From Jiella pelagia (lineage in GTDB: Bacteria > Pseudomonadota > Alphaproteobacteria > Rhizobiales > Rhizobiaceae): a stretch of DNA of 64,000 bases. A program made the translations under genes and the position numbers. A model generated the notes under the pieces. It saw nothing but the letters and a program-made list of their open reading frames with translations. It made no database searches and was not told where the DNA came from. The stretch spans positions 4,010,001-4,074,000 of the forward strand of contig NZ_CP114029.1 in NCBI RefSeq assembly GCF_026898155.1, read 5' to 3'. Numbering within the stretch: position 1 is the stretch's first letter; every line of letters begins with the position of its first letter. Below, piece after piece: positions 47,426-57,981 of this stretch.

Positions 47426-49982
47426 TCAATCGCCGGGCTCGCCCATCGCCAAGGCGATCATCGCTTCCCGCGAGGCCTCGCGCAGATCGGCGTCGCGCGC
47501 CTCGCCGACGACGCTCTCGCGGCCGATCTCCAGCATCACCGGCACGGCCAGAGGCGAGATCTGGTCGAGGTCGATGTGCACGATATGATGCTTGATGCGA
47601 GCCAGCAAATCGGAGACGCGGGAAACGTCGAGGAGGCCGGTCGCGGCGTCCGCCCAGGTCGCCTGCATCAGGATATGGTCCGGCTCGTGGGCGCGCAGGA
47701 CGTCATAGACGAGGTCGGAGGAGACGGTGACCTGCCGCCCGGTCTTCTCCTGGCCGGGATGGCGCTTCTCGATCAGGCCGGAGATCACCGCGCATTGCCT
47801 GAAGCTGCGTTTCAGGAGCCATGAGTCGGCCATCCAGCTTTCCAGATCGTCCCCCAGCATGTCCTCGTCGAACAGGGCGTCGAGGGACAGCGAGCCGTCG
47901 GCGATCATCGCCCCCATGTCCCGGCGGCCCCAGATCGAGATCGAATAATCGGTCGCGACGAAGCCGAGCGGCATCGCCCGCGCGCGCTCGAGGCGCCGGG
48001 TGAGCAGCATGCCGAGGGTCTGGTGGGCGAGGCGGCCTTCGAAGGGATAGAGCACCATGTGGAAGAGCTTCCCGTTCGGGAAGGTCTCGACCAGGAGGTC
48101 GTTTGGCCCGGGAATGATCGACTTCAGCTTCTGGATCGCCAGCCAGTCGCGCACCTGGTCCGGCAGCACGGACCAGCGGGCCGGGTCGGCCAGCATCGCC
48201 CGCACCTCTTTCGCCAGATAGGTGGACAGAGGGAACTTCGAGCCGCCGTAATAGGGCACCTTCGGCTCTTCGCTGGTCGCCTTGGTGACGAGGCAGGAGG
48301 TCTCGTGAATCCCTTCGAAGCGCAACACCTCGCCGGCGAAGAGGAAGGTGTCGCCGGGGCTGAGGGTTTCCAGGAACGCTTCCTCGATCTTGCCCAGCGG
48401 CCGCCCGCCACGGGCGATGGCGGAGCGGGTGCGCCGGCCGATCAGCCGGATCTCCAGCATCGGCGCCTCGATGATCGTCCCGGCATTCATCCGATACTGC
48501 TGGGCGAAGCGCGGATGGGTGAGGCGCCAGGTGCCGTCCTCGGTCAGCTTGATCTTGGCATAACGCTCATAGACCTTCAGCGCGTAGCCGCCGGTTGCGA
48601 CGAATTCGACGATCCGGTCGAAAGTCTCGCGCGAAAGTCCGGCGTAGGGCGCCGCCGACGTGACCTCCGCGTAGAGATCGTCCGCCCGGAACGGCGCCGC
48701 CACGGCCATGCCGAGGACGTGCTGGGCGAGAACGTCGAGCGCGCCCTCCCTCAGCGGCGGCGTATCCTGATGCCCGAGATAGTTGGCGTCGAGCGCGGCA
48801 CGGCATTCCATCACCTCGAAGCGGTTGGCCGGCACGAGGATCGCCTTGGACGGCTCGTCCATCCGGTGGTTCGCCCGGCCGATCCGCTGGGCCAGCCGTG
48901 AGGCACCTTTTGGCGCGCCGACATGGATGACGAGGTCGACGTCACCCCAGTCGATGCCGAGATCGAGGGTCGACGTCGCGACGACGGCGCGCAGCTCGTT
49001 CCGCGCCATCGCCGCCTCGACCTTGCGGCGCTGGCCGACATCGAGCGAGCCGTGATGCAGCGCGATCGGCAGCGTGTCGTCGTTGATCCGCCACAACTCC
49101 TGGAACAAGAGCTCCGCCTGGCTGCGGGTGTTGACGAAGAGCAGCGTCGTCTTGTGCGCCTTGATCGCGGCATAGACCTCGGGCAGCGCATAGCGCGCCG
49201 TATGACCCTGCCAGGGCACGCGCTCCTCGGATTCCAGGATGGCGATGTCCGGCTTCGCCCCGCCTTCGACGGTGATCAGTTCGGCCTGCCGCGGGGCCGC
49301 CGGCGACTGCGTCACCAGCCAGCGGCAGAGCCTCGGCGGGCTCGGACACCGTCGCCGACAGGCCGATGGTCTGCAGCTCCGGCCGCAGTTTTCGCAGCCG
49401 CGCCAGGCCGAGCGCCAGGAGATGCCCGCGCTTCGACGTCACCAGCGAATGTAATTCGTCGAAGACGACATAGCGAAGGTCGGAAAAGAAGTCCGCCGCG
49501 TCCTTGCCGGCGATCAGCAGGGCCAGCTGCTCGGGGGTGGTCAAGAGAATGTCCGGCGGCTTCAGCTTCTGGCGCTGGCGGCGCACCTGGGAGGTATCGC
49601 CGGTACGGGTCTCCATCGTCACCGAAAGCCCGATCTCCTCGACCGGCCGCTCCAGATTGCGCGCAATGTCGGTCGCCAGCGCCTTCAAGGGCGAGATGTA
49701 GAGCGTAAGCACCCCGCGCGCCCGCTCGCCGGGTTTCCTGCGCCTTCGCCGCGACAGATCCACCAGCGCCGGCAGAAACCCTGCCAGCGTCTTGCCCGCC
49801 CCGGTCGGCGCGATCAGCAGCACCGAGGCGCCGGTCTCCGCCTTGCCCAACAATTCCAGCTGATGCGGCCGCGGCGCCCAACCATGCTGCGCGAACCATT
49901 GGAGGAATGGCTCGGGAAGGTGGATGGGGGCCGAGTCCGGCGCGAAGAGGTCTGGCGCAAAAGGGGAGGGATGAGCTGTCAC
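47426..49982 (-). pseudogene. ligase-associated DEXH-box helicase Lhr, GAGNCTC frameshift
   Basis: About 851 residues when repaired, from GTG 49982. Walker A LLIAPTGAGKT, DEXH DELHSLV, LSATV (motif III), VATSTLDLGIDW and AQRIGRANHR (motif VI), then the long Lhr C-terminal domains. The frame breaks at 49328-49334, GAGGCTC on the coding strand, between LSATVSEPAE and LCRWLVTQSP; reading GAGCTC joins them perfectly. One intact GAGCTC (49109-49114) lies 215 bases downstream in the same gene. It is a 3'-5' helicase of the ligase-associated DNA repair locus together with pdeM. Confidence 0.88.
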
Positions 49983-50052
49983 GGGAATGAAGTAGGAGCG
50001 GCCCCGACGATGCGCCAGCGCGGGAAGCTGCGAATCTGCAAGGCAGAGGGCT

Positions 50053-50988
50053 TCACCGCCTCTTCGCCACGAGCGCCAAGCCGATGCCGAGGATGACGAG
50101 GCTGCCGGCAATGGCGAAGCGAGCCGTCAGCGGCTCGCCCAGGAACAGCACCGCGCCGACGGCGGCGATGACCGGCACGGACAGCTGGACGATCGCCGCG
50201 GCCAGCGCCGTCAGGCCGGCCAGCGCCCGGTACCAGAATATGTAGCCAAGCGCCGAGGTCACGCCGCCGGAGAGGCAGGCGATGAGGGCGCCCTCGAGGG
50301 TGATCGCGCCGCCTAGGGCCTGGCCGGTCTGGACCGAGCCGCTCAGTTCCGGAATGCCCAGCACCGAGGCGGCCAGCAGCGGCAGGGCGAGAGGGACGGC
50401 ATAGATGAAGTTGCCCGCCGTCGCGGCGAGGGGGTCGCGGGCGCCGCGGCCCTTCAGCGAATAGACGCCCCAGGCAATGCCCGACGCGACCATCATCGAC
50501 AGCCCCAGCGGATCCGGCCGCGTCAGCCCCGGCACGAGCCACCAGACGAAGGCGCCGAAGGCGAGTGCCAGGCCTGCCGATTCCCTGGCGCTGGGACGCT
50601 CGCCGCGGGCAAGACCAGTGGCGATCATCGTCGCCTGGACGGAGGCGAAGAGAATCAGCGCGCCGACCGCGGCGCCGAGCCGCAGATAGGCGAGGGAGAA
50701 AAACAAGGCATAGGCAAACAGCGCCAGCGTCGCGACCAGGCTGCCCTCAAGCCTAGCCGAAGGAGCGCCCGCCACCGCGGTACCGACGCTTAGCCGACCG
50801 CGCGGCGACCGCGCGGCTATCCGGGGCGCGAAGACGATTACGGCCAGCACTGCCGCGCCGGAGAGCAGCCGCAGGGCGGTGAAGCTCGCGGCATCAATGG
50901 CGCCATCCGCCAGCGCCAGCCGCGCCAGGAGCGAATTGCCCGCAAAGGCGATCATTGCCAGGATCGTCGGCCACACACGTCGCACCAT
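50053..50988 (-). CDS. EamA/DMT-family transporter
   Basis: 311 residues with ten TM helices in two EamA halves. Second-half signature: ALGYIFWYRALAGLTALAAAIVQLSVPVIAAVGAVLFLGEPLTARF. ATG 50988 is preceded by a basic stretch; an earlier in-frame ATG at 51087 is not conserved. It exports a small metabolite of unknown identity. Stop 70 bases from the lhr start. Confidence 0.85.
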   Translation of the reverse strand: MVRRVWPTILAMIAFAGNSLLARLALADGAIDAASFTALRLLSGAAVLAVIVFAPRIAARSPRGRLSVGTAVAGAPSARLEGSLVATLALFAYALFFSLAYLRLGAAVGALILFASVQATMIATGLARGERPSARESAGLALAFGAFVWWLVPGLTRPDPLGLSMMVASGIAWGVYSLKGRGARDPLAATAGNFIYAVPLALPLLAASVLGIPELSGSVQTGQALGGAITLEGALIACLSGGVTSALGYIFWYRALAGLTALAAAIVQLSVPVIAAVGAVLFLGEPLTARFAIAGSLVILGIGLALVAKRR

Positions 50989-51385
50989 CGGGCCGCTCCA
51001 CCGTCCATCGTCGAGACGGATGGACTTTCGCAGAGATAGAGCCGGGCGACCCCTCGCCGTCAATCCTCCGACGCATCGCGGGTCCACGCGATCCCGCCTC
51101 CCGGCGCGCGGACCGTTTCACCGCCAGAGCCGCATGAGCTTGCGCCACCGGGCTCCTTGCAAGACGCCGGTGAGGTGGCGAAGTGGCGAGGCGGCGACGG
51201 GACGAGGCACGCGAGGGGCCGGCGCGACGCCGCTTCACAAAAAATCCGCGCCGGAGGGTTCACATGCGGCAAGGACACGGCTATATGACGGCCCGTCGGC
51301 GGCAGTCAGAACCGCTCGGCAGGCTCGGCGCAAGACTCGTCCCTCATCGGACGACGCACGGGCTACGGCGCCAGCAGGCGCCCGT
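50989..51385. other. non-coding stretch upstream of tRNA-Gln
   Basis: About 400 bases without a supported gene between the EamA start and tRNA-Gln. Short ORFs here overlap on several frames without homology I can recognise. The region probably holds the promoters of the divergent transporter and tRNA. Confidence 0.5.
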
Positions 51386-51459
51386 TGGGGAATAGGTTAA
51401 CGGTAGACCCACGGACTCTGACTCCGTTAGTCCTGGTTCGAATCCAGGTTCCCCAGCCA
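51386..51459 (+). tRNA. tRNA-Gln (CTG anticodon)
   Basis: Cloverleaf: acceptor TGGGGAA pairs with TTCCCCA (51449-51455), then G and an encoded CCA (51457-51459). Anticodon arm ACGGA-CTCTGAC-TCCGT gives anticodon CTG (codon CAG, Gln). The T arm CTGGTTCGAATCCAG is standard. The 3' end is the expected attachment site for the integrase that follows 150 bases later. Confidence 0.95.
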
Positions 51460-51609
51460 ATCTCTCTCCTCCATGCACCAAACCCCTGTAATCGTTGGGT
51501 TTCTCATCTAGCTGAGAATCCTTTCTGTCGCCGCCTTCGCCGCTCGGGCCCAACTTTGACGCCCGGAGGTGATGCCCATTGTGCGCTCCGGCCAGTGAGA
51601 GGCAGGTCG

Positions 51610-53782
51610 GTGACGATTCGGCACAACGTGCAAAATCTTGAACGGCGAGGTCACACGTTCTATTGGCGGACCAGAATTCCGGCCCGCTTCTCGGGCGTCT
51701 CACGGTCCGCCAGGCTGTCCCTCAGCCTGCGGCAGTCCGATCATCGCAAGGCGGCCTACATGGCTCGCCGCCTCAATCTCCTGCTCGCCGAGCCTCACCG
51801 CGAAACCCTCCTGCGGAATGACCACGAAATCCCAACTCGACCAGCTCTTTCGCGCCGAAATCGAACGCATGACGGCGCATCTCGAGGATCTCGCCTTCGC
51901 GGCGCGGCATGCCGGGCGGTTCGACGATGTGCTCGAGATGGAGGCCGATATCGAGGTCGGATGGGCTTTTCGGCTGATTCAGCTCTTCGGGACCGGACGC
52001 CGGCTGACCTTCGACAACGATTGCCCCGGCCGCGCGCTGTTGGTCCGCAACGGCATTCCCGAGCCGCATGTTGATGCCATCGTCGCAACCTACCACTCGG
52101 AACAGGCTCAGGCCCAGAATCCGATTTTCGACGGGCAGGTGCGCCAGCAGATGCAGGACGTCGGCCTGCCCGACACGCTCGCCAATCGCGAGCGGGCGAA
52201 GATGGAAATCTTCCGGGCCAAGGCCGACGCTCTCCTGAACGTCGGCGGGCGCTGGCCGTTGATCGACCGTCGGCAAAACGCGCTCACGGCGACCACGCTT
52301 CCTGAGGATGAGCGCCCTTCCGCTTTCCCGGCCCCGGAAACCGCGTCAGCGGCGCCGACGACTGTCAATCAGGACATGCCAGGCGGAGACCCTGGGCGTG
52401 AAGCATCGGTCGCTTCTGACGTCCAGTCGGTCCAAGCTTCGGCAGGCCGTGAAGAAGTCGCGGCCGCAGCGCCGCGAAATGACGAGGCTACACCGGAGCC
52501 TCCATCGCAAGCGACGACGGCGCGCATCGAGCGCATCCCCGGAGTTGAGCGCGAAGCGGGACATGAGGACGGACCTGTCACGCCCGTTCTTCACCTTGCC
52601 GACTTCGAAGCCGAGTTTCTCAAGCTGCGCAAGAACAAGGGGGCTGCCTGGGCAGAAGCAAGCGCCAGGGATGCGCACGTTCTCGTGGTGACGTTCCGCG
52701 ATATTCTCGAGGAGCAGGGGGTCGCTCACTCCGGCGAGATCCGACAGCACCACATCGCGGCATTGCGACAGCACTACAACGATGTGCCGGCTCGATATGG
52801 CCAGAGCGCCCGTCAACGGGCAATGAGGCCGGCCGAACTTCGGGCATTCGCCGCGGATCAGGCGGCCAGGGCGGAAGCGCAGGGAGAGCCGCCCTATGCA
52901 GTAGGCCTCTCCGCGGCGACCATCCGGAAGCATTTCGGAAATCTCGACACGTTCCTTCGCCACCTGCGCGCAAGCGGATACGCGATTGGCGAGTGGGAAC
53001 TGAAGGGTCTGAGGCCGGCGAAACCAAAGCCGGGAACCATCCGGCTGCAACAGGTGAAGCCATCGCCGCAGACGATCCGGCCCATCTTCGATCTTCCCGT
53101 CTTCACTGGATGCAGGGACGAGTTCGGTCTGGACGTACCGGGAAACATCGTCTTCCACGGCGCCTGTTACTTCCTTCCGATGCTGTTCGCCTATCTGGGG
53201 GCTCGAAGAAACGAGTTCGCTGGGCTTGGGACCAGCGACATCCTGCAGACGGACAGCGGCCCCGCCATCCACATCCGTCAGAACCAGTTCCGCGGGATCA
53301 AGAACCCGCAATCCGACCGCATGCTCCCAGTTCCGGACGAACTCCTTCGCCTCGGTTTCATGGACTACGTCGCCGCCATCTCTGGCCTGGGCTACCGGCA
53401 GCTCTTTCCCGAACTCTATTCGCCGGACTATAAGACCGTCGATCCGGGAGATCGCTTCTACAAGGACTTCATTCCGCTCCTGAACGCTTCCCCTGAGATG
53501 AAGGACGGTCTCTGGAAGAGGACAATCCATGCCTTCAGACATGGCTTGGCAGACACTCTGAAGCAGTCCGGGGTAGAGATCGCGATCATCGACGATCTCT
53601 CCGGGCGATTGGGATCTGGCGAAACCCAGACACGGTACACCAACGCTGCAGGCTTGCCGCTGTTGCTGGAGAAGATCCGCGGTAGTGTCCGCGCTGGTGG
53701 TGGAAAATCGGACGTCAGAAGGTGTGACGGAGGTGGCCACCGGATTGGCCGGCTAAGGTGGAGTTGCGAGACTTCAACCTGA
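51610..53782 (+). pseudogene. tyrosine recombinase/integrase, GAGNCTC frameshift and IS256-altered C-terminus
   Basis: Island-type site-specific integrase next to tRNA-Gln. GTG 51610 starts the N-terminal domain (LERRGHTFYWRTRIPARFSG, then LSLSLRQSDHRKAAYMARRLNLLLAE), which is in another frame from the rest. The break is GAGCCTC at 51790-51796; reading GAGCTC joins LLAE to LTAKPSCGM and on. The catalytic Arg is in LGARRNEFAGL, H-x-x-R in HAFRHGLADT, and Tyr in TQTRYTNAAG. After LLEKIRG (53685) the IS256 left end supplies the last about 30 residues, so the native C-terminus was replaced. The Tyr is retained, so activity is possible. Confidence 0.85.
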
Positions 53783-55051
53783 CCGGAGCACCCGATGACC
53801 GAGGACAGACTACCGCTTGCCGAGCTTCTGGCGAAAGCGGGAGACGGCGATTTCCTGAGGACGATTGCCGAGAGTGTTATGCAGCTTCTGATGGAGGCCG
53901 ACGTGGAGGGCATGATCGGCGCCGGGCGTCATGAACGCACCCTGGAGCGGGCGACCTATCGCAACGGCTACCGGGACCGTTCGCTCGACACGCGGCTCGG
54001 CTCCTTACAGCTTCGTATCCCCAAGCTTCGGCAGGGCAGCTACTTCCCGCCGTTTCTGGAACCGAGGAAGCTCTCGGAGAAGGCCTTGGTCGCAGTCATC
54101 CAGGAGGCCTGGATCAGCGGCGTCTCAACTCGCAGGGTCGACGATCTGGTGCAGGCCATGGGGCTGTCGGGGATCGGCAAGAGCACGGTATCGAAGCTGT
54201 GCAAGGACATCGACGAGCGCGTCGGCGGCTTCCTCGATCGCCCGCTTGCCGGCGACTGGCCCTATCTCTGGCTGGACGCGACCTATTTGAAGCAGCGCGA
54301 AGGCGGAAGGATCATCTCGGTCGCGGCGATAATCGCCGTGGCGGTGAACACGGACGGCAAGCGCGAGATCGTGGGCCTCCACATCGGCCCGTCGGAAGCG
54401 GAGACCTTCTGGTCGACCTTCCTCAAGAGCCTGGTGCGCCGCGGCCTGTCCGGCGTGAAGCTGGTGATCTCGGATGCCCACGAAGGGCTGAAGGCGGCCA
54501 TCCGCCGGGTGTTCAGCGCCTCCTGGCAGCGCTGCCGCGTCCACTGGATGCGCAACGCCTTGTCTTATGTCCCGAAGGCGCAGCAGAGCATGGCGGCGGC
54601 TGCCATGCGCCAAGCCTTCATCCAACCCGATCGCGCCGCTGCCAGTCAGGCGCTGCGCCATGTCGCCGATCAACTCCGGGACAAGTGCCCCAAGCTCGGC
54701 AGCTTCATCGACGACAGCGAGACCGACGTGCTGGCGCATCTGGACTTCCCCAGCCAGCACCGGACCCGGATCCATTCGACCAATTCCCTGGAGCGCCTGA
54801 ACAAGGAGGTGAAGCGGCGCGCCGATGTCGTCGGCATCTTCCCGAACGAGAGGCTCCATCATCCGCCTCATCGGCGCCGTCCTCCTCGAGGCCAACGACG
54901 AATGGCAGACGCAGAACCGCTACATGCAGACCGAACCGATGGCCGAACTCATGGCCGCCAGAACCAAACCCGAAACCGCACGTATTTCCACCGCAGCCGC
55001 CTGAAACGGAGCCGCTTCAGTCACACCCAAATTTCCACCACGTTGACGGAC
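53687..55051 (+). mobile_element. IS256-family insertion sequence
   Basis: About 1365 bases. Imperfect terminal repeats: the left end starts GTCCG with GTGGTGGAAA nearby (53687-53711), and the right end is CGGAC (55047-55051) with the complementary TTTCCACCAC (55033-55042). About 18 of 25 positions match. No clear target duplication was found (flanks GCGGTAGT and GCGACCAG), so the ends may be off by a base or two, or the region has recombined. It interrupts the integrase 3' end. Confidence 0.72.
53795..55004 (+). pseudogene. IS256-family (mutator-type) transposase, GAGNCTC frameshift
   Basis: About 402 residues. Core motifs: LWLDATYLK (first D), VISDAHEGLKAAI (second D), CRVHWMRN (C/H pair) and IHSTNSLERLNKEVKRR (Glu). 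The break is GAGGCTC at 54850-54856. Reading GAGCTC gives FPNESSIIRLIGAVLLEANDEWQ and the stop TGA at 55002, the family ending. As written the frame runs on to 55228 in meaningless text. A mobile gene with the same lesion as host genes argues the lesion is positional, not selective. Confidence 0.87.
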
Positions 55052-55420
55052 GCGACCAGATCCGCAAATATCCCGTTATCACAGGGCATCTCCAGAGACA
55101 GGAAATCCGCCTTCTGCCATGGGTGGAGTCGCACAACCCGCCTCCATGGGCCGGCAAGAAGCCGGGCGATCGCTTCCGGAAGTCGTCGGTGCACTGAGGG
55201 CGTGGAAAGAGTCCACACGTGCTGGTGACGATGGTTGCTCGTATGGCGGAAACAATTTCCGGAGCCATCGAGTGCTTAGCGTCGCGTCAATCACAAGTGC
55301 CTGGCCAATGCCCTTTCTGGCATCGGTGTGAAGGAAGGGTCGGTACCTCCAGCCTCAAAGTGCTCAACGACTCATGACGCCGACCGGCGTCGAGACCATG
55401 CGCCGATACACATCCGCCCA
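55052..55420. other. region between IS256 and HAD gene
   Basis: About 370 bases with no gene I can support. It contains a short open frame (to 55197) with no recognisable domain. An AGATCCGC octamer 7 bases after the IS end also occurs 6-13 bases before the IS, which may be chance. Confidence 0.4.
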
Positions 55421-56152
55421 TCACACACAGCCAAGGGCGTCGGCGACCTCCAGCAACGAGCCGACGATCACATCCCAGCGCGACCGGGGCTCGAGATCGG
55501 TGGTCTGGTCCGGCCCATGCTCCCGCGGGCGTCGCACGAAAATCGTGCGAAAGCCGAGCGCCCGCGCCGCGGTAAGATCCTCGTTATGCGCGGCGACCAT
55601 GGCGATGCGCTCGGGCGGAAGCCCGACGGCCGCGGCCGATCCGAGGTAGGTCTCGGGCTGCGGCTTGTAGCTTCTCGCCACCTCGGCGCCGACGATGATG
55701 TCCCAGGGAAGCCCGCCGAACCGCGCAAGGTTCATCATGCCTGCCATGTGGCCGTTGGAGATGGGACCGATGGCAAAACGGCGTTTCAGGCGTGTCAGAC
55801 CCGCGACGCTGTCCGGCCACGGGTCGAGCCTCTCCCAGGCGAGGTTCATCTCGGCAAGTTCGGCTTGCGGGATCTGCCGGACGTCCGCCCCATGACGCGA
55901 GAGCACCGTCTCCAGGTTCTCGCGGTTGAGGATATCGAGCTTCACCCACGGGCGCTGTCCCGAGCGCACTCGCTCCATGGCGGGCTGATAGAGCGCGCGC
56001 CACTCGTCGGCAAACTGGTGTGGGTCCACCCGGATACCGTGACGCTTCAGGAAGGGCTCAGCCCAGCGCGAGACGCTCGACCGCCAGTCGACCACGGTGC
56101 CGAAGACGTCGAAGCCGAGAAAGGCCACCTGATCGAAAGGGTCCTCTGCCAT
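55421..56152 (-). CDS. HAD-superfamily hydrolase, type II haloacid dehalogenase-like
   Basis: 243 residues. HAD motif I is FDVFGTVVDW (nucleophile D15), motif II is ISNGH, then K in RSYKPQPETY and motif III near NEDLTAARALG. This matches (S)-2-haloacid dehalogenases, but many relatives are phosphatases or have unknown substrates. It lies in the IS-rich region after the integrase and may be cargo of the island. Confidence 0.82.
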   Translation of the reverse strand: MAEDPFDQVAFLGFDVFGTVVDWRSSVSRWAEPFLKRHGIRVDPHQFADEWRALYQPAMERVRSGQRPWVKLDILNRENLETVLSRHGADVRQIPQAELAEMNLAWERLDPWPDSVAGLTRLKRRFAIGPISNGHMAGMMNLARFGGLPWDIIVGAEVARSYKPQPETYLGSAAAVGLPPERIAMVAAHNEDLTAARALGFRTIFVRRPREHGPDQTTDLEPRSRWDVIVGSLLEVADALGCV

Positions 56153-56248
56153 AGCGCTCTTGCCTTCCGATTTGCCACCTCATGTGAGGAGGCCCGCTGA
56201 TCAGGCAAGGGTGGATCGATGCCCATGGCGGAAGCCGCCAGCCTCACC

Positions 56249-57412
56249 TCAAAGAGGCAACGCGAACTGCATCGGATCGGTTCGCGTCGACGCCTCGTTC
56301 GTCAGTCCCGACAATGTCACGCCGAGCAGCCGGACCCCGCGAGGATCCGCCGGAAGCTCGCCAAGCAGCCGGAATGCCGCCTGCTCGATGGACATCCGGG
56401 ACGTGACGGGCTGGGGCGAGGAGACGGCCCGGGTGATCTGCCGGAAGTCGGCGTATTTCACCTTCAGCGTCACCGTCCGGCCGCGCGTTCCCGTCGCCTC
56501 GCAATGACGCCAGACCTTGTCGATGATCGGCCCGAGCGCTTCGCGCATCGCGTCCTGCGAATGAAGGTCCGCCGAGAAGGTGCTCTCCGCCCCGACCGAT
56601 TTCCGAATGCGGTTTGCCCGGACCGGCCGCTCGTCGATGCCGCGGGAGATGCCGAAGTAGTAGGGGCCGATCTTGCCGAAGTGCTCTCGGAGGAAGGCGA
56701 GGGACTGCGCCTTCAGGTCGGCCCCTGTGTGGATGCCGAGGCGTTCCATCTTTGCGGCGGTTGCCGGGCCGATGCCGTGGAAGCGCCCGACGGGCAAGTG
56801 TTCGACGAAGCTCTCGCCCTGCGCTGGCGTGACGACGAAGAGCCCGTCTGGCTTGCGGTGGTCGGAGGCGAGCTTGGCGAGGAACTTGTTGTAGGAAACG
56901 CCGGCGGAAGCGGTGAGGCCCGTCGCCTCGTGGATGCGGCGGCGAATGATCTCCGCGATCGCGGTTGCCGACGAGATCGCCTGCTTGTTGGTGGTGACGT
57001 CGAGATAGGCCTCGTCCAGCGAGAGGGGTTCGATGAGGTCGGTGTGCTCCGCGAAGATCGCCCGGATCTCCGCCGAGACAGCCTTGTAGACCTCGAAACG
57101 CGGCTTCACGAAAATGAGGTCCGGACAACGCCGCTTCGCGGTGACGGAGGGCATGGCCGAGCGCACGCCGAATGCGCGCGCCTCGTAGCTCGCCGCTGCG
57201 ACGACGCCCCGTTCGGCCGAGCCGCCGACCGCAACGGGTTTGCCGCGGAGCGACGGATCGTCTCTTTGCTCCACCGATGCGTAAAAGGCGTCCATGTCGA
57301 CATGGATGATCTTGCGCGGCCGGGCGGATGCGGAGGCCGCCATGACGTCCGCCGTTCCGTCACCCCAATTCGGTCCGGCAGGTGCAGTCATCTCTCCTCT
57401 TTGTCCGTGCAT
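56249..57412 (-). CDS. dinB: DNA polymerase IV (Y family)
   Basis: 387 residues. Catalytic metal residues: HVDMDAFYASVE (D39, D41) and LSLDEAYLDVT (D, E). SAGVSYNKFLAKLASD and HGIGPATAAKMERLGI (helix-hairpin-helix) follow, then the little-finger domain. Error-prone bypass polymerase. The C-terminus ends PMQFALPL, a beta-clamp-binding-like motif. The first 33 residues are probably an over-long start; MAASASARPRK is an alternative. The flanking sequence is IS-rich, so it may be an accessory copy. Confidence 0.9.
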   Translation of the reverse strand: MHGQRGEMTAPAGPNWGDGTADVMAASASARPRKIIHVDMDAFYASVEQRDDPSLRGKPVAVGGSAERGVVAAASYEARAFGVRSAMPSVTAKRRCPDLIFVKPRFEVYKAVSAEIRAIFAEHTDLIEPLSLDEAYLDVTTNKQAISSATAIAEIIRRRIHEATGLTASAGVSYNKFLAKLASDHRKPDGLFVVTPAQGESFVEHLPVGRFHGIGPATAAKMERLGIHTGADLKAQSLAFLREHFGKIGPYYFGISRGIDERPVRANRIRKSVGAESTFSADLHSQDAMREALGPIIDKVWRHCEATGTRGRTVTLKVKYADFRQITRAVSSPQPVTSRMSIEQAAFRLLGELPADPRGVRLLGVTLSGLTNEASTRTDPMQFALPL

Positions 57413-57605
57413 CGTACCGTCGCGGCTACAGCGTTTTTTCCTCCGCCCCCCCGCGCCCGCTTAATCATGAGGAGAGTGATGGCTTTTTGATTGGCATCAA
57501 GCCGTCCCGCAAGCCGGAACCGCCAGCGCCATCGATGGTCGACCAATGTCAGCTAAGTCTGACTGGAGCACGAAGCCAACGGTCTGCGTATGGCCCGATG
57601 CGGAA

Positions 57606-57618
57606 GGAAATGATTTCC
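57606..57618. repeat. palindrome GGAAATGATTTCC, copy 1
   Basis: First of two copies of the same 13-base palindrome in the 569-base gap 57413-57981, which has no gene I can support. The surrounding GCCCG...GCGG and TTTCCGC...TCGGT text is also shared with copy 2, giving an imperfect direct repeat of roughly 45-80 bases. Confidence 0.6.
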
Positions 57619-57778
57619 GCGATACGGCGTTTATCGGTGCCAGACCGGCTTTCGCAGAAGCTCCATGGCGGGCATTTCTTCAAGTCGGATCCCCGTCCTC
57701 ATCACGTCCGAAACGGATGCTGGTGCAGGACCGACCGGTTATCCGTTTAGGACCAGCCAGCCTGCTGCCCGGATCGGG

Positions 57779-57795
57779 GCGGAAATGATTTCCGC
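57779..57795. repeat. palindrome GCGGAAATGATTTCCGC, copy 2
   Basis: Second copy, with arms extended to a perfect 17-base palindrome. The spacing from copy 1 is about 175 bases. Function unknown; it could be a regulator binding site or the stem of a small repeat element. Confidence 0.6.
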
Positions 57796-57981
57796 TCTGC
57801 GCCCTTGTCGGTCGTTCCAAGCACGTAATTCGTGATCCCGAAGCCGACATTCGGCGCGGGCATATCGACCCTCGGAACAATGCCCCCTACCTATGAACCG
57901 CCTTAAAGCCGTCGCATTTAACTGCGCTCAGTTTAAGCTTACCCAGCGTCGGGGATCGCGGAAGGAACGCTTCATATTCGA

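Noticed and set aside
51475..51502. Possible terminator AAACCC...GGGTTT after tRNA-Gln
   Set aside because: The stem is only 6 bases with an 11-base loop and no clear U run, too weak to list.
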